This document shows, in pieces, positions 17,657 to 27,560 of a stretch of DNA of 56,984 nucleotides. Source of the stretch: Lentisphaeria bacterium (GTDB lineage: Bacteria > Verrucomicrobiota > Lentisphaeria > Victivallales > UBA1829); the NCBI GenBank assembly GCA_017503375.1, contig JAFVTF010000087.1, positions 1 to 56,984 on the forward strand, read 5' to 3'. A program made the translations under genes and the position numbers. Below the pieces are notes generated by a model. It ran no database searches and was not told where the DNA came from. It saw only the letters and a program-made list of their open reading frames with translations. Every line of letters begins with the position of its first letter. Position 1 is the stretch's first letter.

Positions 17657-20600
17657 TTAAAGCTCCTTGTTTGTTATTGTCATAACTTCCACGATTGCAT
17701 TTTCCCAGTCCGGATGGATTTCAAACCGGGTATCTTTTTTCACGCCTTCCCGGACGAGGTCTGTGTTTTCCCTCAGAATCCAGGTGTTTGCATAATCTTT
17801 ATGGAAAACAACCCGTTCCAGAGTGAAATCTTTCTTCAAATCCGGGAAAACAACTTTGGAACCGGAAAGATAATGCGTTGCAGTTCCGCCTTTGGCTGTT
17901 CCTGTTCCCCAGAAACGGTTGCCCAGTTCCCGGAGATCATTTTTGACTTCTCCGCGATGGTCGATAAAGAACGGGTGATTTTCAAGATAAACGAGTGTTT
18001 CCCCATTTTTCTTTTCGATCCGGTCGATCGTGTAGGCTTCCCGTCTGGCTCCCTTGTTGTAACCGACAATGATGGTTTGACCTTTCAAGGCAGTTCCTTC
18101 CTGCCAGCTGTCAGCATTTTTCAGAACAAGAATAGACTTTCCGTGATCTCCGGAAATATCCCCGATGATCCTGCTCAAACGTGCCGTAAGCATCCCTTTT
18201 CCGTCCTTCACAAAGGTTCGTCCAAGCCAAGTCAGTTTTGTTCCGCCGGAAAGGGAGACGAACTTGACTTTTCCCTTTGCATTGATACGGATCAATGCGG
18301 CACGGGCATCGGTAACGAACTGTTCGCTGTCCCAGGAGCTCATTTCAGAATACGGCTGCCAGACAACGATATCCCGGGAACCATCTGCAAAACTGATTTC
18401 CACCGCGCTCTTGTAAATGTTTTCATTGTCATCACAGGGAATTTTTACAACAGAGATAATGAAAGGTTTTTCTTTGTTATTGTAACTGCTGTAGCATTGG
18501 ATATAGCAGTTGGAAAGACTTGTTCTGCTTTCCGCCCGGATTCCGGCATAGTGAACTGCATTTTCAAACTGGAACCGGTAACTTTTTGTTTTCCCATTGA
18601 TATTTTCTTTGATTGTGACAGGATAATGTCCTTCTGCGCGGATTGCCTGTGCGGAACCTTTCAGAAGTCCATGAACGGAAAATACATGCGGTTCCACTTT
18701 CAAAGAGTCTGCGAGCGGAACCGTTTTCGGAGCCCATGCCGCATAATCAAAAAGCCATGCATGATTCCAGGATTCTTTCACCTGACCGCCCAGATCAACA
18801 TTATTCAAAACCCGTTTCGGGAAAAATACATTCCCGGCATTGATCTTGACATCTCCAACAGTCGGACCGTTGGGGATCTCATCCAGATGTTTATATTTTC
18901 TGCCGTGTCCAAGTGTACTCTTGATCTCTTTTCCACGGGAATGAAGCATAAAGAGATGCCGCTGTCCGCCGGAAACCGAGAAGAAATCCACCGCATAAGG
19001 TGTTCCGTCAGGTCTGGTCACAACTGCGATTGCCCGTTTGTAAATGGAAATTCCCTGATAATTTTTGGAGAAAGAATCCATACCGTCTGCTTCCACAAAC
19101 TGGAATACATTTTCCGGAACTCTTCCTGTTCTGGCAATGAGGTTTCCATAAGGTGCGCGGGCATCGGGAGTTCCTCCGCGATAAGAGGTGTACCAAGCAT
19201 TAGTAGACCAGTATTCATTGACCATGACCACGTTTTTCGTAATGCTGGTGGTCATATCCTGCAAATTGAATCCGCGCGGTCTGGGATCGTTGGTTACGAT
19301 CGGATACGGATATTTCAGCTTTTTGAAAAATTCCATTTCCGGGATTTTTGCGTCAAGATCTTTGGTGTCGCGGGTATCACCGAAATGTTCCAGCATGGGA
19401 ATTCCGCGATAAAAGAGCTGAAGACTCAGCATATCATCATGGGAATGACCTTCCACACGGTCGTGATGGAAGAAAAGTTCCATCCGTTTGTCAGGTGCTC
19501 CGGCGCGGAGAATGGAGATTCCGAATCCCCCCAGTTCTTCCCCTGGAACAACTTTTTCCGGAGTCTTTTTCCGGATCCAGTACTGGCTCGGATGATCGTC
19601 TCCGTACGGAGCATTTCCGCCGCGGACAAGAGAGACTCTTGCAACCGTTTTTCCCATCAGAGGAAGGATGGGATTCTTCGCCATGAATTCTTGATTATCA
19701 GTCAAACCGGAAGTTTTGAAGAGATTCCACATTCCGCCCACCATTCCGGTATATGCAGGACTTCCTTCGGTGCTGATGGCATCATAAAAGTTTTCGTTGT
19801 AAAGGAAATCTTCCATGATCTTGATGAATCCATCGTAAAGATATTGATCCTTCAGAACAACGCCAAGCGTGTTCAAGCCGGGTGCATACATGCCGATCCC
19901 GTTTCCGACACACTGTTTTGCTCCGTAAGCATAAAAGTGAAGCTTTCCTTCTTCAAACAGATTCTTATAGATGAACTCTTTCCGTCCGTTCCATGATTTT
20001 GAATCGGCGAGCTGCATCCAAGCCCGGGAGAAATTGGTGAAATAAACAGATTCCATGGGATTGCGGAAATTGGATTCTGCCGCTGCAATACGTGCAGGTC
20101 CAAGCCAGCCGTGGTAACCGGAATCATGAACTTTTGCTTTCTGCAGGAGTTCAGATTTTTCCAGCGGAACGACTCTGGAATGAGAGGTCCACTGATATCC
20201 GGGAAGAGCTTTTGCGAAACCGTACATAATGGCAATCGCCCGCTTTGCATATTCTTCGTTACCGGTTGCATAATAAGCATGGGCGAGAGTCGGCAGAGCT
20301 CCGCCGCTCCAGGTCCCCATCAAAGCCTTGATCCGTTCCCGCGCAAAATAGTTTTCCGGAAAAACTTTCACCGGAGCCTTCGGATTGCCTCTGTTTTTCA
20401 CGTGTGGAGTGAAGAAATATCCACGGGTATATTTTTTGCCGCGGTAATCGGTGAAATGATCGGTTCCGGTTGTCTTGAATGTCATCACATCTTTTCCGGT
20501 ATTTGCGCAGTAAAGATGATCCGGATCATTGATGATATCATATTTGAACCATGTCCCGGTTTTGCCGCAGAATGGGCAGATCGTACTGTTGTATGCGGAA

Positions 20601-20818
20601 CCGAAATTTGTTGCTTCCGTTAAAACCGGAGCCGGAGATTGCTGCGGGACAAGAGATTCATATTTTTCCGGCGAAAGCTTCAGGTAAGGTGCGGCATTAT
20701 CAATGAGTTTCTGATCCATTGACCGCTTTGCCGGAGTCGGATAGAGAGTATCCGGAATCGTAGCTGAGAACAGAGAAAAAACTCCTGTAAGGAAGATTGA
20801 AAATATGACTTTTTTCAT
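17657..20818 (-). CDS. Secreted heparinase II/III-like polysaccharide lyase
   Basis: A signal peptide ([19 protein letters not shown]) leads into a protein of 1053 residues. ICPFCGKTG and YCANTGK near residues 80-110 look like a zinc-ribbon-type knuckle. The middle is an all-alpha toroid. [18 protein letters not shown] near residue 450 corresponds to the His-rich core motif of heparinase II/III enzymes, with a C-terminal beta-sandwich after it. These enzymes cleave uronic-acid glycosidic bonds by beta-elimination. The ATG overlaps the TGA of the pseudopilin gene (ATGA at 20815-20818), so the two proteins are made together. Substrate is not predictable by eye. Confidence 0.75.
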   Translation of the reverse strand: MKKVIFSIFLTGVFSLFSATIPDTLYPTPAKRSMDQKLIDNAAPYLKLSPEKYESLVPQQSPAPVLTEATNFGSAYNSTICPFCGKTGTWFKYDIINDPDHLYCANTGKDVMTFKTTGTDHFTDYRGKKYTRGYFFTPHVKNRGNPKAPVKVFPENYFARERIKALMGTWSGGALPTLAHAYYATGNEEYAKRAIAIMYGFAKALPGYQWTSHSRVVPLEKSELLQKAKVHDSGYHGWLGPARIAAAESNFRNPMESVYFTNFSRAWMQLADSKSWNGRKEFIYKNLFEEGKLHFYAYGAKQCVGNGIGMYAPGLNTLGVVLKDQYLYDGFIKIMEDFLYNENFYDAISTEGSPAYTGMVGGMWNLFKTSGLTDNQEFMAKNPILPLMGKTVARVSLVRGGNAPYGDDHPSQYWIRKKTPEKVVPGEELGGFGISILRAGAPDKRMELFFHHDRVEGHSHDDMLSLQLFYRGIPMLEHFGDTRDTKDLDAKIPEMEFFKKLKYPYPIVTNDPRPRGFNLQDMTTSITKNVVMVNEYWSTNAWYTSYRGGTPDARAPYGNLIARTGRVPENVFQFVEADGMDSFSKNYQGISIYKRAIAVVTRPDGTPYAVDFFSVSGGQRHLFMLHSRGKEIKSTLGHGRKYKHLDEIPNGPTVGDVKINAGNVFFPKRVLNNVDLGGQVKESWNHAWLFDYAAWAPKTVPLADSLKVEPHVFSVHGLLKGSAQAIRAEGHYPVTIKENINGKTKSYRFQFENAVHYAGIRAESRTSLSNCYIQCYSSYNNKEKPFIISVVKIPCDDNENIYKSAVEISFADGSRDIVVWQPYSEMSSWDSEQFVTDARAALIRINAKGKVKFVSLSGGTKLTWLGRTFVKDGKGMLTARLSRIIGDISGDHGKSILVLKNADSWQEGTALKGQTIIVGYNKGARREAYTIDRIEKKNGETLVYLENHPFFIDHRGEVKNDLRELGNRFWGTGTAKGGTATHYLSGSKVVFPDLKKDFTLERVVFHKDYANTWILRENTDLVREGVKKDTRFEIHPDWENAIVEVMTITNKEL

Positions 20819-21519
20819 TTTCTCAGACCCTCTGCCATGTCAATTGTTGCCCAGACATTATGAGGATTTGCCACGGAGGCTACATGACCGTCAAAATATC
20901 CCGTATTGACTGTTCCGAACTTATATTCTTTTTCAGAAGTTGTGTGCTGCTGAACAACTCCGCCTTTGTGACGGGCGCCGCCAAGGGCATATTTCGGCCA
21001 GTCTGCGACAGGGGAGCCAAGTCTTCCTGAATCGAACTGAACTTTGAAAACAGATGGAGCAACAACATTTGATCGTTTGATCGGAAGTCTGTCCTCCTTC
21101 AGAGTATCGCTCATTATCCCCGTTTTGTAGTTGCGGATATAATGAGTGTATGCGAACATCTTATCATTGTAAGCGCCCCAGGGGGTCGTTTCGGTAGGAC
21201 AGACATAGAACGGAAGATTTCTCATAGCAGTTTCCCCCCCGCCGTAGGATGTACTTCCGGGAGAGATATAAAGAGCGAAAATTCTTTTCTGGTATGTATC
21301 TCCGGAATTATACATAGCAGGCAAGACCCAGCCATCATAGTCGTTGGAATACATCGTTTCAAAATTCAACTGAGTTTTCATATTGTTGACACAGCTGATG
21401 GTGCGGCTGGTTTCTCTTGCATTGTTCAATGCGGGCAGCAGCATTCCTGCAAGAATTGCGATAATGGCAATAACAACCAGAAGTTCGATCAATGTAAAAA
21501 ATACTATCCTCTTCTTCAT
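20815..21519 (-). CDS. Pseudopilin-like protein (prepilin N-terminus, DGH C-terminus)
   Basis: MKKRIVF is followed by [15 protein letters not shown], the type IV prepilin/type II pseudopilin N-terminal helix with Glu5. A soluble domain follows, containing GARHKGG and ending with GYFDGHVAS, the His...DGH motif typical of Lentisphaerota and Planctomycetes pseudopilin-like proteins. The usual Gly before the cleavage site is replaced by Phe. The 234-residue protein would be membrane-anchored and exposed outside the cytoplasmic membrane. It is the first gene of a six-gene glycan operon and overlaps the lyase gene by four bases. GGAG precedes the ATG. Confidence 0.8.
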   Translation of the reverse strand: MKKRIVFFTLIELLVVIAIIAILAGMLLPALNNARETSRTISCVNNMKTQLNFETMYSNDYDGWVLPAMYNSGDTYQKRIFALYISPGSTSYGGGETAMRNLPFYVCPTETTPWGAYNDKMFAYTHYIRNYKTGIMSDTLKEDRLPIKRSNVVAPSVFKVQFDSGRLGSPVADWPKYALGGARHKGGVVQQHTTSEKEYKFGTVNTGYFDGHVASVANPHNVWATIDMAEGLRK

Positions 21520-21548
21520 TTTTTTCTCCGTTTATTTTTATATATTAT

Positions 21549-21573
21549 ACATGTATGAATTACATGTCATGTA
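21549..21573. promoter_or_regulatory. Repeated ACATGT palindromes at the transcription start (possible operator)
   Basis: Perfect palindromes ACATGT occur at 21549-21554 and 21562-21567, and a further CATGTA at 21568-21573. They lie immediately downstream of the -10 box on the minus strand. This is a classic place for a repressor, and a LacI-type remnant lies just upstream. Confidence 0.45.
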
Positions 21574-21575
21574 CT

Positions 21576-21604
21576 ATTATACACTGTTTTATTTCATTTG
21601 TCAA
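21576..21604 (-). promoter_or_regulatory. Near-consensus promoter of the pseudopilin-lyase operon
   Basis: On the minus strand, -35 TTGACA (21604-21599), a 17-base spacer and -10 TATAAT (21581-21576) form a full-consensus sigma70 promoter. The start codon is about 50 bases downstream. Such a strong promoter implies tight control by a repressor. Confidence 0.8.
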
Positions 21605-21909
21605 GAGGTCCCATAGAAAAAAAACGCAGTTTTGTGCGTTATCAATTCACCCGCAATCACCTCCGGAACAGAACATCCTCCCCTGTTCTGCCGGATCGAC
21701 TGAATCAACTCCGCTGCACGCCATCCGATTTTTGAACGAGGTTCACAAAGAGAACAAATTTCGCTTTCCGGAAGATATTCCAGACTGTCCCCGGTTTCAG
21801 TTTGTATTCTTCCACATCCTGATCCATTGTAAAAGCTGATCACTTGTTCATCATTGTTTACATGTTCACGGTTGTTAACTCTTATAAAACAGCATCCTTT
21901 TGAAAAATG
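21601..21909 (-). pseudogene. Remnant of a LacI/GntR-type regulator (C-terminal ligand-binding part)
   Basis: An open frame of about 103 codons without a good start reads VNNDEQVISFYNG, then IGWRAAELIQSIRQN, then VPEVIAGELITHKTA. This is the order of the last part of a PurR/LacI-type sugar-binding domain (a VIGFDD-like strand, G-x-x-AAEL helix, final PPELVxRxS strand). An in-frame stop at 21910-21912 cuts it off upstream and no DNA-binding domain is seen. Its stop codon overlaps the -35 box of the next operon. It is probably the decayed former local regulator; chance similarity is possible over such a short length. Confidence 0.5.
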
Positions 21910-21970
21910 TCAATCCTGAATTTTTATTTCTTCGAGATTTTTAATATAAAAGAGGCAATTTCAAAAGTCC

Positions 21971-22004
21971 CTGTTCCAACAACAGATTGATGAAAATGGA
22001 ACAG
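21971..22004. other. Hairpin downstream of the MarC gene
   Basis: CTGTTCCA (21971-21978) pairs with TGGAACAG (21997-22004) around an 18-base loop. The arms match the terminal sequence of the repeat family (CTGTTCC), and TTTCAAAAGTCC lies just before. It may be a decayed element remnant or a weak terminator for the minus-strand gene ending at 22040. Nothing else is seen in the gap 21910-22039. Confidence 0.4.
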
Positions 22005-22039
22005 AGCCTTTGTGAAAGATAGAAAAATGAATTTCAGGT

Positions 22040-22654
22040 TCAGTGCCGCAGAGAAATCCACCACTCACTTAATCCGGACAGAATAAATTGAATAGCCATT
22101 GTTGCAACAATAAGTCCGGTCATCCGGATGGCAGGACCTGTCATGTGGGCGTTGGATAATAAGCGGGAAAGCGGTGCTGCAAAAATCATAAACAGAAAAT
22201 TGCATGTTATGGCAAGTATAATAACAATGACAGCGTAAATTATCCCGGAAACACTTGCAAGAGTCATCCCGATTGCAATTGTTCCGGGTCCTGCAATCAG
22301 AGGTGCTGCCAGAGGAATGATCGACACCTCGGAAAAATCACGAACCTTATGATTATCATCCAGCATAAAATGTCCGTGGCGAACAGCTGAAAAACCGGAA
22401 AAGAATAAAATGATCCCACCGCAAATCTTCAGAGAATAGAGATCTATACGGAAAATATCCTTCAATACAAAATTACCTGCGATCGCGGTGACAAGCAGAA
22501 TCGCAGCTGCAACCAGTGAAGCTGTACGGCTCAGCTGCAAATTATCCCGGAATGAAAGCGGTGGCTGATATGCCGACAGAAAAAGGATTTTGCTTGGAGG
22601 ATTTACAATCGCAAGAAAGTAAAGTGTGTCTTTTAACAATTGAAGATAGTCCAT
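22040..22654 (-). CDS. MarC/UPF0056 family integral membrane protein
   Basis: The 204-residue protein has about six hydrophobic helices. It carries the MarC signatures: an NPPSK segment in the first helix and IPLAAPLIAGPGTI after the central loop. The family's transport function is unresolved; the E. coli namesake is not truly involved in drug resistance. GGGAGGA lies 5 to 6 bases upstream of the ATG. It is transcribed alone, with a palindrome in its putative leader. It is not obviously linked to the neighbouring sugar operons. Confidence 0.85.
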   Translation of the reverse strand: MDYLQLLKDTLYFLAIVNPPSKILFLSAYQPPLSFRDNLQLSRTASLVAAAILLVTAIAGNFVLKDIFRIDLYSLKICGGIILFFSGFSAVRHGHFMLDDNHKVRDFSEVSIIPLAAPLIAGPGTIAIGMTLASVSGIIYAVIVIILAITCNFLFMIFAAPLSRLLSNAHMTGPAIRMTGLIVATMAIQFILSGLSEWWISLRH

Positions 22655-22686
22655 AAGTTCCTCCCGGCTCCCGTTTTATAAAAATA

Positions 22687-22718
22687 CATCTGACCTTTCA
22701 CAAAATAAAGGTCAGATG
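22687..22718. promoter_or_regulatory. Perfect 12-bp inverted repeat upstream of the MarC gene
   Basis: CATCTGACCTTT (22687-22698) and AAAGGTCAGATG (22707-22718) form a perfect inverted repeat with an 8-base loop. On the minus strand it is followed by TATTTTTAT. It could be a terminator for the upstream DUF4838 gene, an attenuator in the MarC leader, or an operator. Confidence 0.55.
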
Positions 22719-22726
22719 CACTTATA

Positions 22727-22755
22727 AAGTTAACATAAAAATGGCGATTTGTCAA
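22727..22755 (-). promoter_or_regulatory. Possible promoter of the MarC gene
   Basis: On the minus strand a perfect -35 TTGACA (22755-22750) is followed after 17 bases by TAACTT, a poor -10. The start would lie just before the inverted repeat. A weak call because of the -10 element. Confidence 0.35.
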
Positions 22756-22852
22756 GCAGAAAAATAAATTTTCTTTGTACAATTCCGTAAAAGAGTCCGT
22801 CGGATGGGGCTGATTCAAAACTCACATTCCCATTCAGCAACGGTTCCAACGA

Positions 22853-25381
22853 TTACTTCAGATCGCCTTTTCCTGCAAATTTGATGATGGAATATTTTTC
22901 CACATCATGATTCTTGTTCAGAGTCAATGAGGTTCCGGAATATTCAGCAGGTGCAGTCATCTTGTTGGTCACAAGATTTGCCAGCCAGCTGTCGTATGCC
23001 TTCGGCACAGGAACATCCATTGCGGCGAACGGAATGAAAAATTCAGCGGTCCAATTGTTATTCCGGATCTTTGTCTTGAACACATAGCCGGGGACCTGCC
23101 ATTTTCCGTAAGGCATGGGAATCGGGTTCAAAACAGCTTTGTTTTCAATGTGTTTCATGTAAGCATCAAAGACCAGATGGAAATATTTTTCTTTCTTGAG
23201 TCCGGGTGAAAAGAACATTTCGATGGTGTCGTTCTGCCACATCGCCATATTTTCTGCTTCCGGTTTGTACGGCATTTCAGCAAAACCATAAATACCCTGT
23301 TTGTTCCATGCAAGTTTGATTTCTGCAGGATACTTGAATTTCTTTCCGGTACCGTTCGGACAGATCATTTTCATGGGTTTGATCTTTTTCCAGACAGCAT
23401 CAGCTTCGCCATCGACGGTGATTTTTTCTTTTCTCAAAAGCTGATATACATCGTATGTCACGCGCTCGAAAGAATAACGGTTTCTGGTTCCCTGGAATGC
23501 TGCGGGCCACAATTTTGCATACAGCTGGAAATGTTTCTTTGCGCGTTCATTTCCGGCGGGAAGAGCAGCTTCTGCCTGTTTCAGCAGTTTTTCCATCTGA
23601 TTCACTGCCGCAAGCGGAGGAAGAATATCTCCGTCTTTCTGCCGGGAAGAAATATCAATATAGGTTTTCAGGACCAGACGCTGGAACTGAATCAGTATGT
23701 CCGCAGTTTTCTTTCCGTAAAGAATATTGAACATTTCATAAATTGCGGCATCGCAATTGAAATCCGGGTTCCACATGGAACGGTACATCACATACTTGGT
23801 GGGGAAGTTGTTCCAGAAGTCATAGTGTCCGCCGTGATCGAAAAAGACCTGGTCACGTTCTTCAAGGTTGCCCCATTTCTTGATTGCCGGTCCCATCAGC
23901 TGTCCGATCATAGCACGGGAATAAATATTGGTATTGTGATTGTATGCCCAAATGGAACGGACAGGGTTTCCGGTTGAAATTTCCCAGTCTTTCAGGTTTC
24001 GTTCCACGTTTGCCCATTCTTTTTTATTATAAACAAGACGGGGGAAATGACCTTCGCAGTAGCGGACTTCCACATTTTTGGAGAGTTTCCATTTTGGGTC
24101 GCGGGAAGCAAACTGGATATCGTAATAAGCCATAACAGCCAGTTTCACGCCTGGGAGTTCTTTCTGCAAACGCTTATCCAGATACTGCAGGAAACGTCCG
24201 TAAACATTGGCAAGAGGTGCGCCGCGTTTCTTATCGGCGTCTGTGATCAGATTCAATTTTCTCACAACCGGGTCGATTTCCACATCGGGAAGAGTGATTC
24301 TGTGGTCAGTCACACCGAAGGACACATACTGATTGTTTGCCCAGCTCCAGCCATCATTCTTTTTCCCTCTGGATGCAAAATATTTTTTCCAGGATTCCAC
24401 GAGAAGATCAGCAAATTTCAGGTTAACCATGTCATAGTAGGAACCGACGAGTTCGTGAGGAGCATAATAGAAGTTGCCGTTGGGAGAACGATAAAAAATC
24501 GTATCAAGTTTGTCGGGATATGCCTTGGCGAACTTTTTGTCATGGGGATCATGTCCGCCGAACGGAGGATTGACCTGGCCCATTCTCCAGCGGTTATTGA
24601 TCAAATCTGCACTTTTGATGTTGATATCATTCCCGAGATACGGTTTCCACTCATCCACCCAGCCGGCTTTCCGGTAGGATTTCTTCGTAAGCGGCATCAT
24701 GGTGCAATTCACAAAGAAGATGCCGTTTCTTCCGGGCAGACGCGGATAGTCATAGTAACGGAACGGTGCAACTGTCAAATCTTTGATTGCCGGAAAAATC
24801 GTTCCGGTTCCGGGCATGTAGTAACGGACACCCATAACACGTTCCATGAAGTCATAAGCACCCCAAAGAGTTCCGCGAATCTCGCCTTTCATATCCAGAG
24901 GATCTTTGTTATATGACGGATCAATGGTGGAATCCATCCCGCAAATAACAATTCCTTTCGGGAAGGTAACAACTTCAAAACCTTCCTGTTTCAGTTTTTT
25001 CACATCCACATATTTTACGGAAAGAGGGTTGTTTCCGACAGAGATCACATACGGATATTTTTTCTGAGCAGCGGAAAGATCTTTGCTTGAGAAAACTTCC
25101 GGTGTCATTCCGGTACAGCGCTGGAACGCAGTTTTCAACTCTTCCACTGCCGGATTGATACTCCAGCCGCGGCTTGATCTGTGTTCCTGATTCAAATCTG
25201 CAATGATCGCAAATTGAAGTTTTCCGTTTTTCACCAGCTGAAGCGGTGAATGTTTTTCCGCTTTTTTGATCTGAACCGGTGTCAAAGCCGGATTTTTCAG
25301 GTCATAAGCACTTGCGCTCATGCAGCCTATCAATGCAATTGCTGCAAGAAGCAATTCTTTTCTGAAAAAAGATTGTTTCAT
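22853..25381 (-). CDS. Exported DUF4838 protein with C-terminal CBM9-like domain
   Basis: The 842-residue protein has an N-terminal export signal. LIGC near residue 20 fits a lipobox, so it may be a lipoprotein, though cleavage after ASA is also possible. A GH20b/GH67-like alpha/beta domain (about 50-200) is followed by the DUF4838 region (about 320-570; YYDIQFASRDPKWKLSKNVEVRYCEGHF and onward). A CBM9-like beta-sandwich (about 660-840; VDGEADAVWKKIKP, NDTIEMFFSP) completes it. DUF4838 proteins are abundant in Lentisphaerota and are presumed carbohydrate-active, but no reaction is firmly known. It is the last gene after AraC and GH30, 22 bases downstream of the GH30 stop. Confidence 0.7.
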   Translation of the reverse strand: MKQSFFRKELLLAAIALIGCMSASAYDLKNPALTPVQIKKAEKHSPLQLVKNGKLQFAIIADLNQEHRSSRGWSINPAVEELKTAFQRCTGMTPEVFSSKDLSAAQKKYPYVISVGNNPLSVKYVDVKKLKQEGFEVVTFPKGIVICGMDSTIDPSYNKDPLDMKGEIRGTLWGAYDFMERVMGVRYYMPGTGTIFPAIKDLTVAPFRYYDYPRLPGRNGIFFVNCTMMPLTKKSYRKAGWVDEWKPYLGNDINIKSADLINNRWRMGQVNPPFGGHDPHDKKFAKAYPDKLDTIFYRSPNGNFYYAPHELVGSYYDMVNLKFADLLVESWKKYFASRGKKNDGWSWANNQYVSFGVTDHRITLPDVEIDPVVRKLNLITDADKKRGAPLANVYGRFLQYLDKRLQKELPGVKLAVMAYYDIQFASRDPKWKLSKNVEVRYCEGHFPRLVYNKKEWANVERNLKDWEISTGNPVRSIWAYNHNTNIYSRAMIGQLMGPAIKKWGNLEERDQVFFDHGGHYDFWNNFPTKYVMYRSMWNPDFNCDAAIYEMFNILYGKKTADILIQFQRLVLKTYIDISSRQKDGDILPPLAAVNQMEKLLKQAEAALPAGNERAKKHFQLYAKLWPAAFQGTRNRYSFERVTYDVYQLLRKEKITVDGEADAVWKKIKPMKMICPNGTGKKFKYPAEIKLAWNKQGIYGFAEMPYKPEAENMAMWQNDTIEMFFSPGLKKEKYFHLVFDAYMKHIENKAVLNPIPMPYGKWQVPGYVFKTKIRNNNWTAEFFIPFAAMDVPVPKAYDSWLANLVTNKMTAPAEYSGTSLTLNKNHDVEKYSIIKFAGKGDLK

Positions 25382-25403
25382 CGTTTTACAGTCTCCTTGG
25401 TTG

Positions 25404-26729
25404 TTATCCTAATACGATTGTTGTCATTGTCTGTTCCGGCAGATAAATCTTCAGATATTCGCCCTTGTACTTGAACTGGATGGATGAGAATTTATCAGCA
25501 CCGTTTCCGATCACTGCCACAACGGAACCATCGGGATTCCGGACGACCAAGCAATCCACCATCGGTTCTGTGGGGAAATTCACCGGGCATTTCAGCACTT
25601 CTGCACCGCGCTGAATGTACGGCGCATAATGTTTGAAGGCATGATACTGAATACTGGGAGTGATTTCGCCGGTCCGTGAATGGATTTCCACCAATCCGGC
25701 ACATTTGAAATTGCCGAGATTCGGACTGCCGTTTTCATCCAGAGTATAGTTCCATCCCACAAAAGAAGAACAACCGTTGTTGATCGCCTTTGTGATGGTT
25801 CTTGACCACCAGAGCAGATGACTTTCCGCTGAATTCTTCTTGTAGTTCGGTCCCTTTTCCGTCAGATGGAACGGCAGATCCGGAAACTGTTTTCGGACAG
25901 GATTCATCATTTCCGGGAATCCGTCGTAAGGATGCCATGCCACAGCTCCGAGATTTTTCACGACTTCCGGATCGGAAAGCATATAAAGCACCCGTTTCCA
26001 GCCTTGATAATTGTGATCATAAAGCCACATTTTGGTATTCAATCCGGCAGCTTTCAAACGGGGCGGCATCAGGTGTCCAACCAACTCCATTTCAAAATCC
26101 GGATGCAGCTGGGATTGAGGCATACAGCCGCGCTGATCGGTGTCCGGCTCGTTCTGCATGGTCACTGCATCTATTTCAAGTCCGGCAACTTTATAAGCCT
26201 GAAGATATTTGACCATATAATCCGCAAAAACAGGCAGATATTTTGCCCGCATATAACCGCCGCACATGCTCCCTCCGGTCTTCATCCAGCCCGGAGGACT
26301 CCACGGAGAACTGAACAGATAAAGATCCGGACGCACCGTTTTTGCTTCTTTCACAACAGGAATGATCCACTGTTCATCATGAGCAATGCTGAAATTTTTC
26401 AGTTCGGGATCTTCCTCTTCATGATAAGAATAAATCTTTGTGGAATAATCACTTGCTCCGATATTCAAACGTCCGATGGAAAGATTCAAGCCTTCCGGTG
26501 AAAACAAATCCTGAAACAGAGCTTTTCTTTTCTCAGCAGGAAGCCGATGAAAAAGATAACATGCAGAATCCGTAAATGAAGCTCCGAAACCAAGCATTTT
26601 GTGGGAAACTTCAGCCAGATCTATATCCAGACAGGCAGAATCATAGTAAATATCCGGACTGAAAGGCTGGTTTTCCATTTCATAGGTAAACCCGCTTTCA
26701 TCACTGCGAATCATTTTGAATCGTTCCAT
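25404..26729 (-). CDS. GH30-family glycosidase, cytoplasmic
   Basis: The 441-residue protein carries LGFGASFTDSAC near the N-terminus, SPWSPPGWMKTGGSMCGGY, VTMQNEPDTD near residue 191 (acid/base Glu) and FHLTEKGP near residue 290 (nucleophile Glu). All are in the order seen in GH30 enzymes (beta-glucosylceramidase, beta-xylosidase, beta-fucosidase and beta-glucuronidase types). No signal peptide. A longer reading back to 26885 would overlap the AraC gene; the ATG at 26729 has GAGGA 8 bases upstream. It sits between its probable regulator and a DUF4838 gene. Substrate cannot be fixed from motifs alone. Confidence 0.85.
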   Translation of the reverse strand: MERFKMIRSDESGFTYEMENQPFSPDIYYDSACLDIDLAEVSHKMLGFGASFTDSACYLFHRLPAEKRKALFQDLFSPEGLNLSIGRLNIGASDYSTKIYSYHEEEDPELKNFSIAHDEQWIIPVVKEAKTVRPDLYLFSSPWSPPGWMKTGGSMCGGYMRAKYLPVFADYMVKYLQAYKVAGLEIDAVTMQNEPDTDQRGCMPQSQLHPDFEMELVGHLMPPRLKAAGLNTKMWLYDHNYQGWKRVLYMLSDPEVVKNLGAVAWHPYDGFPEMMNPVRKQFPDLPFHLTEKGPNYKKNSAESHLLWWSRTITKAINNGCSSFVGWNYTLDENGSPNLGNFKCAGLVEIHSRTGEITPSIQYHAFKHYAPYIQRGAEVLKCPVNFPTEPMVDCLVVRNPDGSVVAVIGNGADKFSSIQFKYKGEYLKIYLPEQTMTTIVLG

Positions 26730-26745
26730 AATACATTCCTCTTGT

Positions 26746-27549
26746 TTAACTCCGGACAATAAACTCTTTCCGGTATTGTAATGGTGATGCATGATATTTC
26801 TGCCGGAACTGACGGGAAAAATAGAAAACATTCTCCCATCCGGTCCGGTAAGCGATTTCGTTGACAGACTCTTTTGTGGAAGCAAGCATGGCAGCAGCTT
26901 TATGGAGTCTGTTCTGAATCACGAACTGCTGGGGCGGCAACCCGGTGAGCTGTTTGAAAATCCGCCGGAAATGAGTCGGTGTTACATAAAAATTCTCTGC
27001 CTCAGCATTGAAATCCCAGTTCTTTTCCGGTTCAGAACAGATCCGTTTGATCAAATCGTTCAAACCTGCCGCCTGATATGGCATCGGCTTGTTTCCTTCC
27101 AGCGATGATTCATGCATCTGCAGCAGAAGATCTTCAAATTGAAATACCATTCTTGGAGATGGAACCTGATTGATACGGCTCTCTATCATGATATTCTGCA
27201 TCGTCTGATAGAACTTTTCTCCATTCTCTATTTGAATCAGAGGATGCTCTGAATCCTGTTTGAAAAGACCTCCGGAAAGATACTGTTCCATCCGGGGACC
27301 GCAGACACAGATAAAATTATGATGGCGCGGCTGATCTTCCACGGGACCATACTCAAAAATTTCACCGGGATAAGTCAGAAATGCACAGCTTCCCGTTCCA
27401 AAAAATTCTTTCCGGTTTCCGATCTTCAACCGCAATGTTCCGTGATAGTTGAATTGAATCCCGTAATACAGCGGTGAATTGATCACAACCTTTCTGTATT
27501 GAGGTTCACTTCCCATCCGGGGAAAAGTCAGTCCATCATAATAATTCAT
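26746..27549 (-). CDS. AraC-family transcriptional regulator
   Basis: An N-terminal cupin-like sensor (residues about 15-110) is followed by two helix-turn-helix motifs at the C-terminus. The second contains VNEIAYRTGWENVFYFSRQFRQKYHASPLQYR, which is diagnostic of AraC/XylS proteins. At 267 residues it has normal length. It is the first gene of an operon with GH30 and DUF4838 and probably activates it in response to a sugar. AAAGGAAG lies about 7 bases before the ATG. A repeat element is inserted 12 bases upstream of the start, so its leader consists largely of repeat sequence. Confidence 0.9.
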   Translation of the reverse strand: MNYYDGLTFPRMGSEPQYRKVVINSPLYYGIQFNYHGTLRLKIGNRKEFFGTGSCAFLTYPGEIFEYGPVEDQPRHHNFICVCGPRMEQYLSGGLFKQDSEHPLIQIENGEKFYQTMQNIMIESRINQVPSPRMVFQFEDLLLQMHESSLEGNKPMPYQAAGLNDLIKRICSEPEKNWDFNAEAENFYVTPTHFRRIFKQLTGLPPQQFVIQNRLHKAAAMLASTKESVNEIAYRTGWENVFYFSRQFRQKYHASPLQYRKEFIVRS

Positions 27550-27560
27550 CTCACTTCCTT

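Noticed and set aside
17522..19996. Plus-strand reading frame of 824 codons opposite the heparinase-like gene
   Set aside because: It is antisense to a lyase with signal peptide and conserved motifs. Its Phe/Cys/His-rich composition matches none of the families I recognise, so it reflects codon bias of the true strand.
21959..22004. Insertion-sequence end near the MarC gene
   Set aside because: It shares short motifs with the repeat family but has neither a transposase nor a matching second end, so only a decayed remnant or hairpin is supported.
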